DNA of 64,000 nucleotides, from NCBI RefSeq assembly GCF_015278125.1, contig NZ_JADILO010000001.1:539147-603146 (forward strand), in the 5' to 3' direction. The notes below the pieces were generated by a model. It was given only the letters and a program-made list of their open reading frames with translations. It had not been told where the DNA came from and ran no database searches. The translations under genes and the position numbers were made by a program. Positions 9,026 to 17,657 of the stretch are shown here, piece by piece (positions within the stretch are counted from its first letter, which is position 1; each line of letters starts with the position of its first letter). The stretch is from Vibrio fluminensis. Its GTDB lineage: Bacteria > Pseudomonadota > Gammaproteobacteria > Enterobacterales > Vibrionaceae.

Positions 9026-9372
9026 TGCTACCTAATCGTATGAACCTGACTCGCACTACTGAAGAGCAGCTTAAAAAGTTGAAGGGATATACTGGCATCA
9101 CTCCAAACGTATCGGCACGTATTGCTTTCTTCCGTTCAATTGAAAGTGACTTCCGTTACCGCGGTCAACAAGCCAAGCTAGACGGATCACTTGTGTTAGA
9201 TAAATATACTTGGCTCGGTGAGACTAGTGATATCACAGAGTTAGTTTTGAAAATGTATTACCCAGATCTTGATAGTAAAGAGTACCAACAAGCTTGGGCT
9301 GCACATGTCGAGGACGGGATTGCTTCTATTCGGACACACAAGTCTTGTTTAGACATCAGTGTATCAATTTAG
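9025..9372 (+). CDS. dndE: DndE, small DNA-binding component of DNA phosphorothioation
   Basis: 115 aa, the normal DndE size. The N-terminal segment, with LTRTTEEQLKKLKGYTGITP and NVSARIAFFRSIES, is typical of DndE, a ribbon-helix-helix-like protein reported to bind nicked DNA as a tetramer. It starts within the stop of dndD and ends the dndBCDE unit. No dndA-type cysteine desulfurase is present in the window, so a housekeeping IscS presumably supplies sulfur, as established in Escherichia and Salmonella dnd strains. Confidence 0.93.
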   Translation: MLPNRMNLTRTTEEQLKKLKGYTGITPNVSARIAFFRSIESDFRYRGQQAKLDGSLVLDKYTWLGETSDITELVLKMYYPDLDSKEYQQAWAAHVEDGIASIRTHKSCLDISVSI

Positions 9373-9383
9373 AAGAAGGTAAC

Positions 9384-9415
9384 TTGCCATTAAAGTCCAC
9401 AGACTTTAATGGCAA
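9384..9415. other. Perfect 14-bp hairpin between dndE and the convergent cassette
   Basis: Arms 9384-9397 and 9402-9415 are perfectly complementary around a CACA loop. It lies 12 bases after dndE and about 40 bases after the end of the convergent 317-aa gene. The plus side is followed by AAAAAT rather than T residues and the minus side by GTTACC, so it is not a canonical intrinsic terminator on either strand. It could still block read-through or protect both converging mRNA ends. Confidence 0.6.
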
Positions 9416-9453
9416 AAAATAAGATTTAAAACCAATGCTAGTTAGCAATTAAC

Positions 9454-10407
9454 CTAAAATATTTCTTCTTCATATTCGACTGCCGAGTCAATAATACTTT
9501 TAAACTCTACACCTAGTTCACCAGAAAATAACTCATTTGGCCTTAATAGCTTAATCATACGTTGGCGATCAAAAAGTATATCTGTAGTGACTAGTGTCCA
9601 CTCACGGATGTTTCTATCGTAATCTCGCATATCAAAAGGAACATAGAGAGTATTTAATGATTTTGTTTCAATATCTAAATATGAATGCAGCCTTTCGACA
9701 CTATGCTGCTTTCTAGCCCAGTCCATAGTTGCCGCACTTTGCCCAATAAAAAGTAGCTTCTTATCTAAGTTTGTATCATCAAGAAATGGTAACCAAGCTA
9801 TGACATCGATACCGCCATCGCCATTATCCCCAGCTCGAAACACATTTGGTCTAGAACTAACAGGATAATTTGTATGCTCTGACAACAACCTCATCTTCGA
9901 CTCTAGACTTCCTACATACAGACCTTGATTTCGGCTAGATACTCCAAAAAGATGAACTTCTGCTAAATCTGGTAAGTATGACTTCATAGCACAAAGCGAA
10001 GCATACTCGAAAGCACTGGAAAGGATGCTATTATTCTCTATGTACCTAAGCGAAGAACAGAGTAATAATCCTAAATAAACGCACTTGCTATCATCAATTT
10101 CTTGTTTTAAAGCAAATCGGTCTTCAACGAAATGGAAAGGATAACTGTCTCCATAAGCGTTCACTCGAGCTGACAACTCAGAAAACCAGTTCCCTATTTC
10201 TCCCACCCATGATTCATTGGACTCAGCACCATCCTCCGAGCCTATTTCTGAAATTCGACCATCTTCTAAGAATCTGTCATAAATATCTGAATTGGATAGA
10301 CCATCTTCGTCTGAACACAAAGCGATAAGCTCAATGTAGTCGCAATAATGATGGGTTTTATCTCGAGCACAATCAGGAGTTTTTTCTAAAACCTTAAACT
10401 CAATCAT
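9454..10407 (-). CDS. Unknown protein with GDGGID...GQ nuclease-like motif (PD-(D/E)XK-like, inferred)
   Basis: 317 aa from ATG 10407. An upstream TTG at 10437 is in frame but starts inside the previous gene and lacks a better ribosome site. Near residues 193-233 it shows AGDNGDGGIDVIAW, then LLFIGQSAATMDWARK. The Gly-rich Gly-Ile-Asp on a predicted strand, followed ~20 residues later by hydrophobic-Gly-Gln, resembles the Asp...(E/Q)xK core of PD-(D/E)XK nucleases; Asp201 and Gln223 would be the core residues. The usual Lys two positions after Gln is missing, with Trp230 and Lys233 nearby. The N-terminal half is helical with no recognised domain. Its start overlaps the stop of the ParB-like gene by eight bases, so the pair is translationally coupled. 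I cannot name a family. Confidence 0.7.
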   Translation of the reverse strand: MIEFKVLEKTPDCARDKTHHYCDYIELIALCSDEDGLSNSDIYDRFLEDGRISEIGSEDGAESNESWVGEIGNWFSELSARVNAYGDSYPFHFVEDRFALKQEIDDSKCVYLGLLLCSSLRYIENNSILSSAFEYASLCAMKSYLPDLAEVHLFGVSSRNQGLYVGSLESKMRLLSEHTNYPVSSRPNVFRAGDNGDGGIDVIAWLPFLDDTNLDKKLLFIGQSAATMDWARKQHSVERLHSYLDIETKSLNTLYVPFDMRDYDRNIREWTLVTTDILFDRQRMIKLLRPNELFSGELGVEFKSIIDSAVEYEEEIF

Positions 10408-11503
10408 CCCACCCCTCATCCTCTGTACTTTCCACAATTGATTTCATATTCTTTGCAAGAGTAAATATTTCTTTCAATTTAGTTTTAACGGAGTCACTAT
10501 TAGTATGTTTATCAACTTTATGTATTATATTCTGAGCTCTTTTTAATCCCGACAACGCTACTTCTATTTCATGATTAAAAGATTCACTAGATACTGATAC
10601 GATTTGGAATGCATCAAAGATAGAACCACTTCCGGTTCTAAAATACTCTTTAGCCTCTTCATTATCTAAAATTTTATCTAGCATACTTAGATGCTTACTA
10701 TCGCCAATTACTCTTGTTTTGTTTTGGTCGTTCTTTTCAAAAAACCAACGAGTTAATTCTTCGAGCTTCTTCTCATCTAAGTTTTCTAAAGGCAATTCAG
10801 ACTTTATATCCACACCAATAAAATTTCTAATAGCATCTCTACTCAAAGAATCAGCATAATAGTTGAAGAAAATTGATGTTTCATCCAAATCTTTTATCTT
10901 ATAGAAACCAGAATCTTCAATCCTTTCATAAAGTTGAAATGCAACCAATAGCTTTCTTACGTGATCGCTCCTAGAACCAATCGACTTAGCCAACTCTTTA
11001 CATTGTTGAGAAAAGGAAACATCATTAAAGTCACCTTGAAGTTCAGATAAATACCTCGCCTTTTGCAATATACCCCAAGACTTTACGCCTGTTACATGTC
11101 TATAGCCTAAATATTTATTTATTTTTCCTCTATTTTCAAAAACTATACAAGGTATATCCTGAGGTCTTTCAGAAGTTTCAGAAATAACAGCATTTACTTT
11201 TTTCTTATGTATCTCTGCGATTTCAGGCTCATTCAATAAAATGGTAGAAGTTAATCGTCTATTACCTTCAATAACTGTGTATGAACCATCTTTCTCTTTG
11301 ATTACCAGTAATGCTTCTCCAATAAAGAAACCTGCATTACCTATAGCAAGCATTAACTCTATAATACTTGCGTCTCCCAACATCCAATTAACAATTCCAG
11401 ATTTTGACAATTTACCCTTTCTAAATTTTGAGGGAAGCCTAGGGTTAGACTTATCTAAATTCAATTTAGATAAAGGTATAAACTGTATATTTTTTTGTGA
11501 CAT
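10400..11503 (-). CDS. ParB/sulfiredoxin-fold protein with EGNRRL motif
   Basis: 367 aa, ATG start with GAGAT upstream. The N-terminus reads like a ParB N-domain: IPLSKLNLDKSNPR at residues 9-22, then YTVIEGNRRL with EGNRRL at residues 79-84, equivalent to the nucleotide/phosphate-binding GxxR motif of ParB/Srx folds. The rest is helical, with a likely helix-turn-helix stretch around residues 170-200 (CKELAKSIGSRSDHVRKLLVAF). It is not a chromosome-partition ParB: no parA partner is present and the body differs. The same fold carries DGQHR in DndB and related motifs in other PT-sensing proteins, so an NTP-dependent switch is plausible. It sits 50 bp after the HNH gene and overlaps the downstream gene. 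Confidence 0.7.
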   Translation of the reverse strand: MSQKNIQFIPLSKLNLDKSNPRLPSKFRKGKLSKSGIVNWMLGDASIIELMLAIGNAGFFIGEALLVIKEKDGSYTVIEGNRRLTSTILLNEPEIAEIHKKKVNAVISETSERPQDIPCIVFENRGKINKYLGYRHVTGVKSWGILQKARYLSELQGDFNDVSFSQQCKELAKSIGSRSDHVRKLLVAFQLYERIEDSGFYKIKDLDETSIFFNYYADSLSRDAIRNFIGVDIKSELPLENLDEKKLEELTRWFFEKNDQNKTRVIGDSKHLSMLDKILDNEEAKEYFRTGSGSIFDAFQIVSVSSESFNHEIEVALSGLKRAQNIIHKVDKHTNSDSVKTKLKEIFTLAKNMKSIVESTEDEGWDD

Positions 11504-11553
11504 AACAATCTCATCATATATTAATAAAATTTCATTTAAAGCAACAACTCAAT

Positions 11554-12426
11554 TCAAGAGCTAGTTTGAAATACTTCTCTAAGATGCCACTCTATCATCC
11601 TGATATTTGGATAATTTCTCTCAATTCTAGGTAGGTGTACTTTCTTAGTATCAAAATCCCAAAACAACCTATCTACCAAACTTCCACCACATACAGCGGT
11701 AGACACCCTAATTCTGAATTCACTATCCAACGAAATGGCACCACGATCAAACGCTTTGTGGTGAATGCTACACAAGGCAATACCATTAGAGACCTCACAA
11801 GGGCCAGAATACTGCTTCCATTTAATATGCGCTGCTTCAATTCCAACTGGTACGGTATCTAAAGCTAAGTCAAAGCCACACACCGCACATCTATAATTAT
11901 ATGCCCGCAAAACATTCTTTCGGAAATTGGGATCACGCTGCTTAGTTGACGTGTCGACTTCAAAGCCAAAACGGACAAACAGCTCCTCCTGTAACGTATC
12001 AGGGAAGTTATCTTGGATTAGCTTGGAAGCTATCTTTTCTATCAATGTTGGATCAGAAATTAAGCTCTGATATGAGGAAGCATCAAACCCTGCCATTACA
12101 TTATATTTAATGAGCTCTGATTTTTTCGGGTCTTTATTGCTTTTTCGGGGGATACACTCTTCACCATTTTTTAATTCCCAAAATGGGTCCTTTTCATTGG
12201 CTAAGCGCCAAAAAGGGTACTCCGGGTGATAAGCCTTTCGTGAAGGACCGTACTGAACCAGCAGCTCTTTAACCTGGTCGTCTACTTCACTCTCAAACTT
12301 GAACAAGCGTTCATGGCCCTTTTTGTATTGAGATAGAGCATATAGCAACATTAGCGGTTTATGAGGCGCTCGTTGGTCTCCATGTCGCCAACGTGAAATC
12401 GCTTGAATTTTATCTAATAGCTCCAT
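11554..12426 (-). CDS. Phosphorothioated-DNA-binding HNH restriction endonuclease (SBD-HNH)
   Basis: 290 aa from ATG 12426, with GGAAG upstream; GTG 12429 is an adjacent alternative start. The N-terminal ~150 residues match the sulfur-binding domain of ScoMcrA-type type IV enzymes. RAPHKPLMLLYAL and HPEYPFWRL (counting from GTG: His23-Lys24, Tyr71-Pro72) correspond to the segments that form the hydrophobic sulfur pocket in that family. The C-terminal domain is HNH: CAVC (181-184), AAH (His201), SNG (Asn215), LCSIHHKAFD (Cys220, His223/224). Known relatives cut DNA near phosphorothioate linkages. Its location inside a PT-modifying locus is therefore striking, since a cognate pair would damage the host. 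It heads a three-gene minus-strand cassette, separated from dptH by a terminator. Confidence 0.85.
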   Translation of the reverse strand: MELLDKIQAISRWRHGDQRAPHKPLMLLYALSQYKKGHERLFKFESEVDDQVKELLVQYGPSRKAYHPEYPFWRLANEKDPFWELKNGEECIPRKSNKDPKKSELIKYNVMAGFDASSYQSLISDPTLIEKIASKLIQDNFPDTLQEELFVRFGFEVDTSTKQRDPNFRKNVLRAYNYRCAVCGFDLALDTVPVGIEAAHIKWKQYSGPCEVSNGIALCSIHHKAFDRGAISLDSEFRIRVSTAVCGGSLVDRLFWDFDTKKVHLPRIERNYPNIRMIEWHLREVFQTSS

Positions 12427-12494
12427 CACTAACTTCCATAAGTCTCATTCACGAGATTATACATACTGAGTCATATATTGGTACTTATAGATTC

Positions 12495-12518
12495 AAAAAA
12501 CGCCCTAAAAGGGCGTTT
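12495..12518 (-). terminator. Rho-independent terminator after dptH
   Basis: On the minus strand AAACGCCC pairs with GGGCGTTT (12498-12505 with 12511-12518), followed by six T residues (complement of 12495-12500). It lies 12 bases past the dptH stop, so the HNH cassette downstream needs its own promoter. Confidence 0.85.
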
Positions 12519-12530
12519 AAAATCATACAT

Positions 12531-15500
12531 TTATTGAAGTAACTCCCAAAATGCTCTGTCTTTTATCTTGGTTATCTTCTTGTCACCATCGACGTAGAGA
12601 CTGTAATGTTTTTCTAACTCACGAATAGACTTCATCAAATTTTCTTGTTCGTGCTTATCATCTTTGTTAAAGATTGACTTGATATCTTGATTTTTTATCT
12701 GTGACACGCGATGAACAATCCAACTCAGAACATAACTTGAATAATCATTCTCACTAGTTTTGAAGTGTGTAATATCTTGCGTTGATAGAATTACACCTAC
12801 CCCGTATTCACGACCCTCTTTCAAAATTTTTCGTAAACTAGGGAAATTCTGAGACATAAAGTTATCGGCTTCATCCACCAGCACAAGCTTGGTTACTTGG
12901 CGAAAATCACCCTTAACTTCAGGTTTCCCATTTTTCTGCATTTGTGAATAAAACAAATCTAGCGTTAACGCAACGACCAGGTTTTGAATGCTTGAGTCAT
13001 ATCCAGCTAGCTCGATTACTGTTACCCCTGAAACCAGATCGTATAAACTTTTTACTTTATTGGCGTCAGGCTCAAAAATTTCGAAAGAAACCAGACTATC
13101 AAGTGCCGCGTATAAAGAATCCTGTTCAACTTTGTCTTGATCCATATATACATCCCACACATCACTTAATGTAGGTGCTGCGATCGACCATGTATTTTTA
13201 TTAGAACGATCTATCCCTTTCCGCTCATAAGCATCAAGAACTAGATTTTTCAAACGCATTTGTTGCTTAGGACCTAAGCCAAATGCTTGTGTCATAGTGT
13301 TAGCAAATGCACTCGCGGTATGAACAGGAAGCTTTGCCTTATCACCAAACAAACTTAATGGGTTATATGGTAAGCAATCTAAGTCAAATTTCTTCGCGTT
13401 AGTAGCATTGACAAACTTATCATCTACATAGTCTGATTTGTAATCAAAAATCAGAACTCCAATTGGACTACCATCTACATTTTTATGTTGATCACGATAA
13501 AGCTGTGTCACTACCGCTTTAGTACACTGAGTTTTCCCCGTGCCCATTGTGCCTATAATGCCAGAATTGGTATTCATGAATTTGGCAGTATTAGTCGGTT
13601 CCCAGAAAACAGCCCCATCATCACGTACATTATGACCAACCAGAACCTTTAGGTTATCGTTTGGATCATGCTCTCCGGTTGAATCCTGTACATTAATTAT
13701 CTGATTTTCTGACGATAGCTCAACTGTTGGAGTATTTATGACGTCTTCTGATTCATTTTTAGTATTAACAATTTCATTACTATTTTCTACAGAGCTAGTT
13801 GTTACCACTTTTACATTAGTAGTTTCAGCTAAAAGATATTGCTCAGGGATTTTACTTAATGTACCAGAGCAAGCATCTGCCATTAGGTCTGTTAATCGAG
13901 TACTTACTAAGTGATTTAAACTAGCGCTTGGCAATTGAATTTTAAGAATATTTTTTACTTCCTCAAAGCTTGCTTCAAAGAAGGTGTCATTCTCTACCAT
14001 CGCTACTAAGAACCCTTCAGGGTACTCTTGCAATTCAGCTAATTGGTAATCGCCCTGCAGCCACCATTCGCGTTGTTTCAAGAGTGGCTCAAAGTAATCT
14101 GGTTGATAAAGGTTATACAGTTTGTATTTATCAATCTGCATTAGTACCTGACGCATAAACAAACCGCGGTAAAGATGCCCTGCTAAATCATCACGGCCTA
14201 AAATATCTTCAGTTAAATAACGCTTTAACTCTTTGGCTTGCTCTACCCCTTTATTGTGAGTTTGTTTTAGCCCTGCTTTTACTTCAAGAGGAAGTAAGTA
14301 AAGTTGATTGTCTTTAAAGCCAACAAACAGCACATCGTCTGATATTGCACCGGATTTGTAACCATTTACATTACGCGAAAAATCACTGTCATTCATTTTC
14401 AAACCAATATTACCAGCCACACGAACCATCTCACCGACTGACAAGGGAACCCAAATAATATCTGACTTTGCTAATAAGCAATTGATGTACTTATAGGCGC
14501 CAATGATACCCTTTTTCTCTTTTCGTTCATTACTATTAGCAGTGATCATTTTAAGTAACCACTCTCCATTGAAGGCGTTGAACTCCTCAATAATGCCACC
14601 TTCGTCCTGTTCTAATACCTTTTTATATAGGTCCGTTTCTTTGGTTACGGTAATCGCATCGTAATTGGTTGAGTTGGTATAGTTATCCGAGTAATGAATC
14701 AGCACCATATCTTTAGCGCTTTCAAAAAATTCGAGTGTGACCTTGGGGTCAATAATAGTAGTCCAGATGGAATTGTCGTAAGAGCGCTCAAGTAGAGTTT
14801 TAAAGTCATCACTCACCGCTAATGCTAATGAGTTAGCACGACCATGTTGCACATTAGTTTTACGGGCAGGTTTAATCAAACCATTAAGGCGCAGCGCCAT
14901 TCTAAGATGCGAATTATGTTCAGTTTCAACATTCTTCAAACCGAACGCGGTGAAATAACTTTCCTCTTTGCTATCAGCTGCTTCGCCCGCCAATAAGCCA
15001 TGACAAACTATACCACTGAGCTCTTCCAAAACGTTAACATCGGTAGGCTCAACTTTATGGTGATTTCTAAAAAAACTCAGATGCGCATACGCCTGCGGTT
15101 TGGTATCGCATTCATCGTTACGGAACTTACTGTAAGTTAAACGAGTACGTAACAGGTCTATAATGGCATCTGCTTGCTCACGGACCGCACCTTTGTCTAG
15201 TCCATATAACGTTTTTAACTCGTCGTAACTGGCTGTTTCTGCAAAACGGTCAAATTCACAGCGCGTCTCTTTATCATCGTATAAGTTCACATGGATATGG
15301 CAGACTCTGTCCTTTTGTGTTTTAACGTAATCCACCAGACCCAGAAATAGTTCAACATTTTTATAGTTATTTACCGAGTTAATAATCAGTGTGGCTTTGC
15401 TACCTGCAGTAAATAATGAACTAAAGGCATCTTTAAACTCTGTGACCTTATCTTTCACCAATTTACGTACATAGCTGTAACTTGTTTCTTGATGAGGCAC

Positions 15501-17657
15501 TAGCTCAAGCCACATACAGTTGTCTTTTTCTAGCTTGGTAAAAGCAAACTCATGTTTAGGGTGATACACAAAAGGCAATAAACCACGCGCATTCAAGCGC
15601 CTTAACGTCACTTTGGGTAGCGTCTTAAAACTGCTGTTATCGTTGATGTTATCAGTAACTATTGCTTCAGCTAGACTCAAGTGATAAGACAACACTAAGG
15701 GGTGGAATGGGGTTATATATTCCCGATATTCTTCATTTTCTTGATATTGAGCATATCCGATATTAACAAGCAGTTTTTCTGCTTTGGTTAACATTACATC
15801 AAAACCGATTTCAGCTATTGCTTGGTTGTATGAATCAACTAATTGAGAAACAATCTCTCTAAACTCGTCACCCCAACTAGATAAACTCGGTAGTGTTTTA
15901 TTAGTTGTGCAGTATTCAAATAGCTTTAGGTATGACAGGTAAACTTCAGGGTAGCTTGCTTCAATCGCTTTTAACTCTACGCTGCTTTGTGGGTCAACAT
16001 GTTGATTTAATAACTGTTTATCTAAAAAATCTGCTTCACGTTGTAACAGTGTTAAACGCCGTCCTTTAGGTGCGACCTCTTTATTGTCTAGTAACACTTT
16101 GTTTTTGTTACGATTAAAGCATGCAAAATAATCGTCGTTAAATAGCTGTACGAAACGGTCTGTATCTAACATAAGCGGTAACGAAAGCGAATCAGATGCT
16201 ACAGCCCCTTCAACATTAAAGGCTAAACTACCAACCGGACTAATTACTTCAAAGACTACATCATTTGACTCATTGGCTAATAATTCAAAGTCAATCTCTT
16301 TAATTTCTTGATTGTCGAATACTTGGCCAGGCTGCTCTAGTTTCGCTTTATTGCCCTGTTCTGCAATTACAAAGCTGTTATCTTCTGTTTGTAGCGTTAT
16401 ACGTTTTTTATTTGGTTCAATTAGAAAGATGTTTTCAAACGCTGGTAGGTAAAAACTATCTTCTGTTATTACCAAAACACGAAATTTATAGCACTCTGCT
16501 GTTTTGTCTCTTTTTAAGATCAAACTAAAATACGTTGGCTCACCTGTAAATGCCCCCGTAACAGTAACCTTACTACGTTTTCCACCACTATTATTAGGCT
16601 GCTGTATCTCAATACTTGTATCTTTTGTATGCTGTAGAGTAAGTTGGTCTTTCTCAACCTTGCCACCTAAAAAGGTAAATGATAGTTCAAAGCTCTTCTG
16701 GCCCTGTTGCAAAGGCAATATAATATGTTGTTCACGTTTCCCTGCTTTACTATCTGATTTGCTTTTCTTAGCTAGCCTATCTATTTGCTGAGATTCAATC
16801 GACTCTAGCTCTAAAATATTGCTTACGTTATTTTTTTTCTCATTTAAACAATCAGCAAAAGTAAGCTTTGTTTTCCAACTTTCCAATTTTTCATCGTTGA
16901 AATGTTTAGCAACAAACTTGTCGCTAAAATCATTCTCCGCAAACTTCTCTTCAAGCTCTGTTGAAAAACGTTCAGTTACCGTATTGATACGATCAAATAG
17001 CTTTTTATTTTCTTCTAAACGGTTGTTAATTTGCTCTGGTTTACCACTCCAATTCAATATTTCAGGATCATCTAACAAACCAAGCTCATGAAACTTCAAA
17101 TCCCCATCTAAGATCGCTTTGTAAAGCTCTTCAAAGCCAAACATGGTTGCACCATCATCCACTATTTGTGAAAAACGGTGATCTAGCAAACATTCAGAAA
17201 CTTTGCGGTCCTTTGCGTTGGGATCGATTAGACTTTTTAAAGCATCTTTGATTTTTTCTGGATGCCAAACACTATTGTCTTGAGCGATATCTTCAGCAGA
17301 GTTGATTAGTGTGTCTAGCATGCTGTTATGAATAACTAACAATGCACAACCTTTAAAATCACCTTGTTGTCCAGCTACTTCATCACGTAAATGTGAGATA
17401 AAGTTCTCAGAGTAACCAATGTCACTCTCACTGTGTAGTACAGGTAAAAGCTTGGTACTCCCGCACTTCAATGCTCTGATGGTAGTGTTTTTGACTGTTA
17501 TTTGGTCATCACATTTTTGGATAAACGCATTGTATAAGCGCTGGCTATTCTTGTTATCCGGCGATTGGAACTGATAACGGTAACCATGCTGCAGCTTTGT
17601 CTCATTTAACTTCAAAAACTGCTCAGTTAAAAAGATCTCAAATTGTTTTTCTAACAT
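12531..17657 (-). CDS. dptH: DptH, ATPase of the phosphorothioation-dependent restriction complex
   Basis: About 1,708 aa, large as expected for DptH. The last ~370 residues form a HerA/FtsK-like ATPase: Walker A GTMGTGKTQ near residue 1,375 and Walker B KLVLVDEADNF about 190 residues later, then a sensor-like ILSTQD. The N-terminal ~1,200 residues have no named domain. DptFGH together restrict DNA that lacks PT marks. Start choice: GTG 17672, ATG 17666 and ATG 17657 are in frame. GGAG lies nine bases before ATG 17657, which I prefer. All starts overlap the end of dptG, so the genes are coupled. A strong terminator closes the dptFGH operon directly after it. Confidence 0.93.
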   Translation of the reverse strand: MLEKQFEIFLTEQFLKLNETKLQHGYRYQFQSPDNKNSQRLYNAFIQKCDDQITVKNTTIRALKCGSTKLLPVLHSESDIGYSENFISHLRDEVAGQQGDFKGCALLVIHNSMLDTLINSAEDIAQDNSVWHPEKIKDALKSLIDPNAKDRKVSECLLDHRFSQIVDDGATMFGFEELYKAILDGDLKFHELGLLDDPEILNWSGKPEQINNRLEENKKLFDRINTVTERFSTELEEKFAENDFSDKFVAKHFNDEKLESWKTKLTFADCLNEKKNNVSNILELESIESQQIDRLAKKSKSDSKAGKREQHIILPLQQGQKSFELSFTFLGGKVEKDQLTLQHTKDTSIEIQQPNNSGGKRSKVTVTGAFTGEPTYFSLILKRDKTAECYKFRVLVITEDSFYLPAFENIFLIEPNKKRITLQTEDNSFVIAEQGNKAKLEQPGQVFDNQEIKEIDFELLANESNDVVFEVISPVGSLAFNVEGAVASDSLSLPLMLDTDRFVQLFNDDYFACFNRNKNKVLLDNKEVAPKGRRLTLLQREADFLDKQLLNQHVDPQSSVELKAIEASYPEVYLSYLKLFEYCTTNKTLPSLSSWGDEFREIVSQLVDSYNQAIAEIGFDVMLTKAEKLLVNIGYAQYQENEEYREYITPFHPLVLSYHLSLAEAIVTDNINDNSSFKTLPKVTLRRLNARGLLPFVYHPKHEFAFTKLEKDNCMWLELVPHQETSYSYVRKLVKDKVTEFKDAFSSLFTAGSKATLIINSVNNYKNVELFLGLVDYVKTQKDRVCHIHVNLYDDKETRCEFDRFAETASYDELKTLYGLDKGAVREQADAIIDLLRTRLTYSKFRNDECDTKPQAYAHLSFFRNHHKVEPTDVNVLEELSGIVCHGLLAGEAADSKEESYFTAFGLKNVETEHNSHLRMALRLNGLIKPARKTNVQHGRANSLALAVSDDFKTLLERSYDNSIWTTIIDPKVTLEFFESAKDMVLIHYSDNYTNSTNYDAITVTKETDLYKKVLEQDEGGIIEEFNAFNGEWLLKMITANSNERKEKKGIIGAYKYINCLLAKSDIIWVPLSVGEMVRVAGNIGLKMNDSDFSRNVNGYKSGAISDDVLFVGFKDNQLYLLPLEVKAGLKQTHNKGVEQAKELKRYLTEDILGRDDLAGHLYRGLFMRQVLMQIDKYKLYNLYQPDYFEPLLKQREWWLQGDYQLAELQEYPEGFLVAMVENDTFFEASFEEVKNILKIQLPSASLNHLVSTRLTDLMADACSGTLSKIPEQYLLAETTNVKVVTTSSVENSNEIVNTKNESEDVINTPTVELSSENQIINVQDSTGEHDPNDNLKVLVGHNVRDDGAVFWEPTNTAKFMNTNSGIIGTMGTGKTQCTKAVVTQLYRDQHKNVDGSPIGVLIFDYKSDYVDDKFVNATNAKKFDLDCLPYNPLSLFGDKAKLPVHTASAFANTMTQAFGLGPKQQMRLKNLVLDAYERKGIDRSNKNTWSIAAPTLSDVWDVYMDQDKVEQDSLYAALDSLVSFEIFEPDANKVKSLYDLVSGVTVIELAGYDSSIQNLVVALTLDLFYSQMQKNGKPEVKGDFRQVTKLVLVDEADNFMSQNFPSLRKILKEGREYGVGVILSTQDITHFKTSENDYSSYVLSWIVHRVSQIKNQDIKSIFNKDDKHEQENLMKSIRELEKHYSLYVDGDKKITKIKDRAFWELLQ

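Noticed and set aside
10400..11503. Chromosome or plasmid partition ParB
   Set aside because: No parA or centromere-like repeats lie nearby, and beyond the N-domain the protein does not look like partition ParB.
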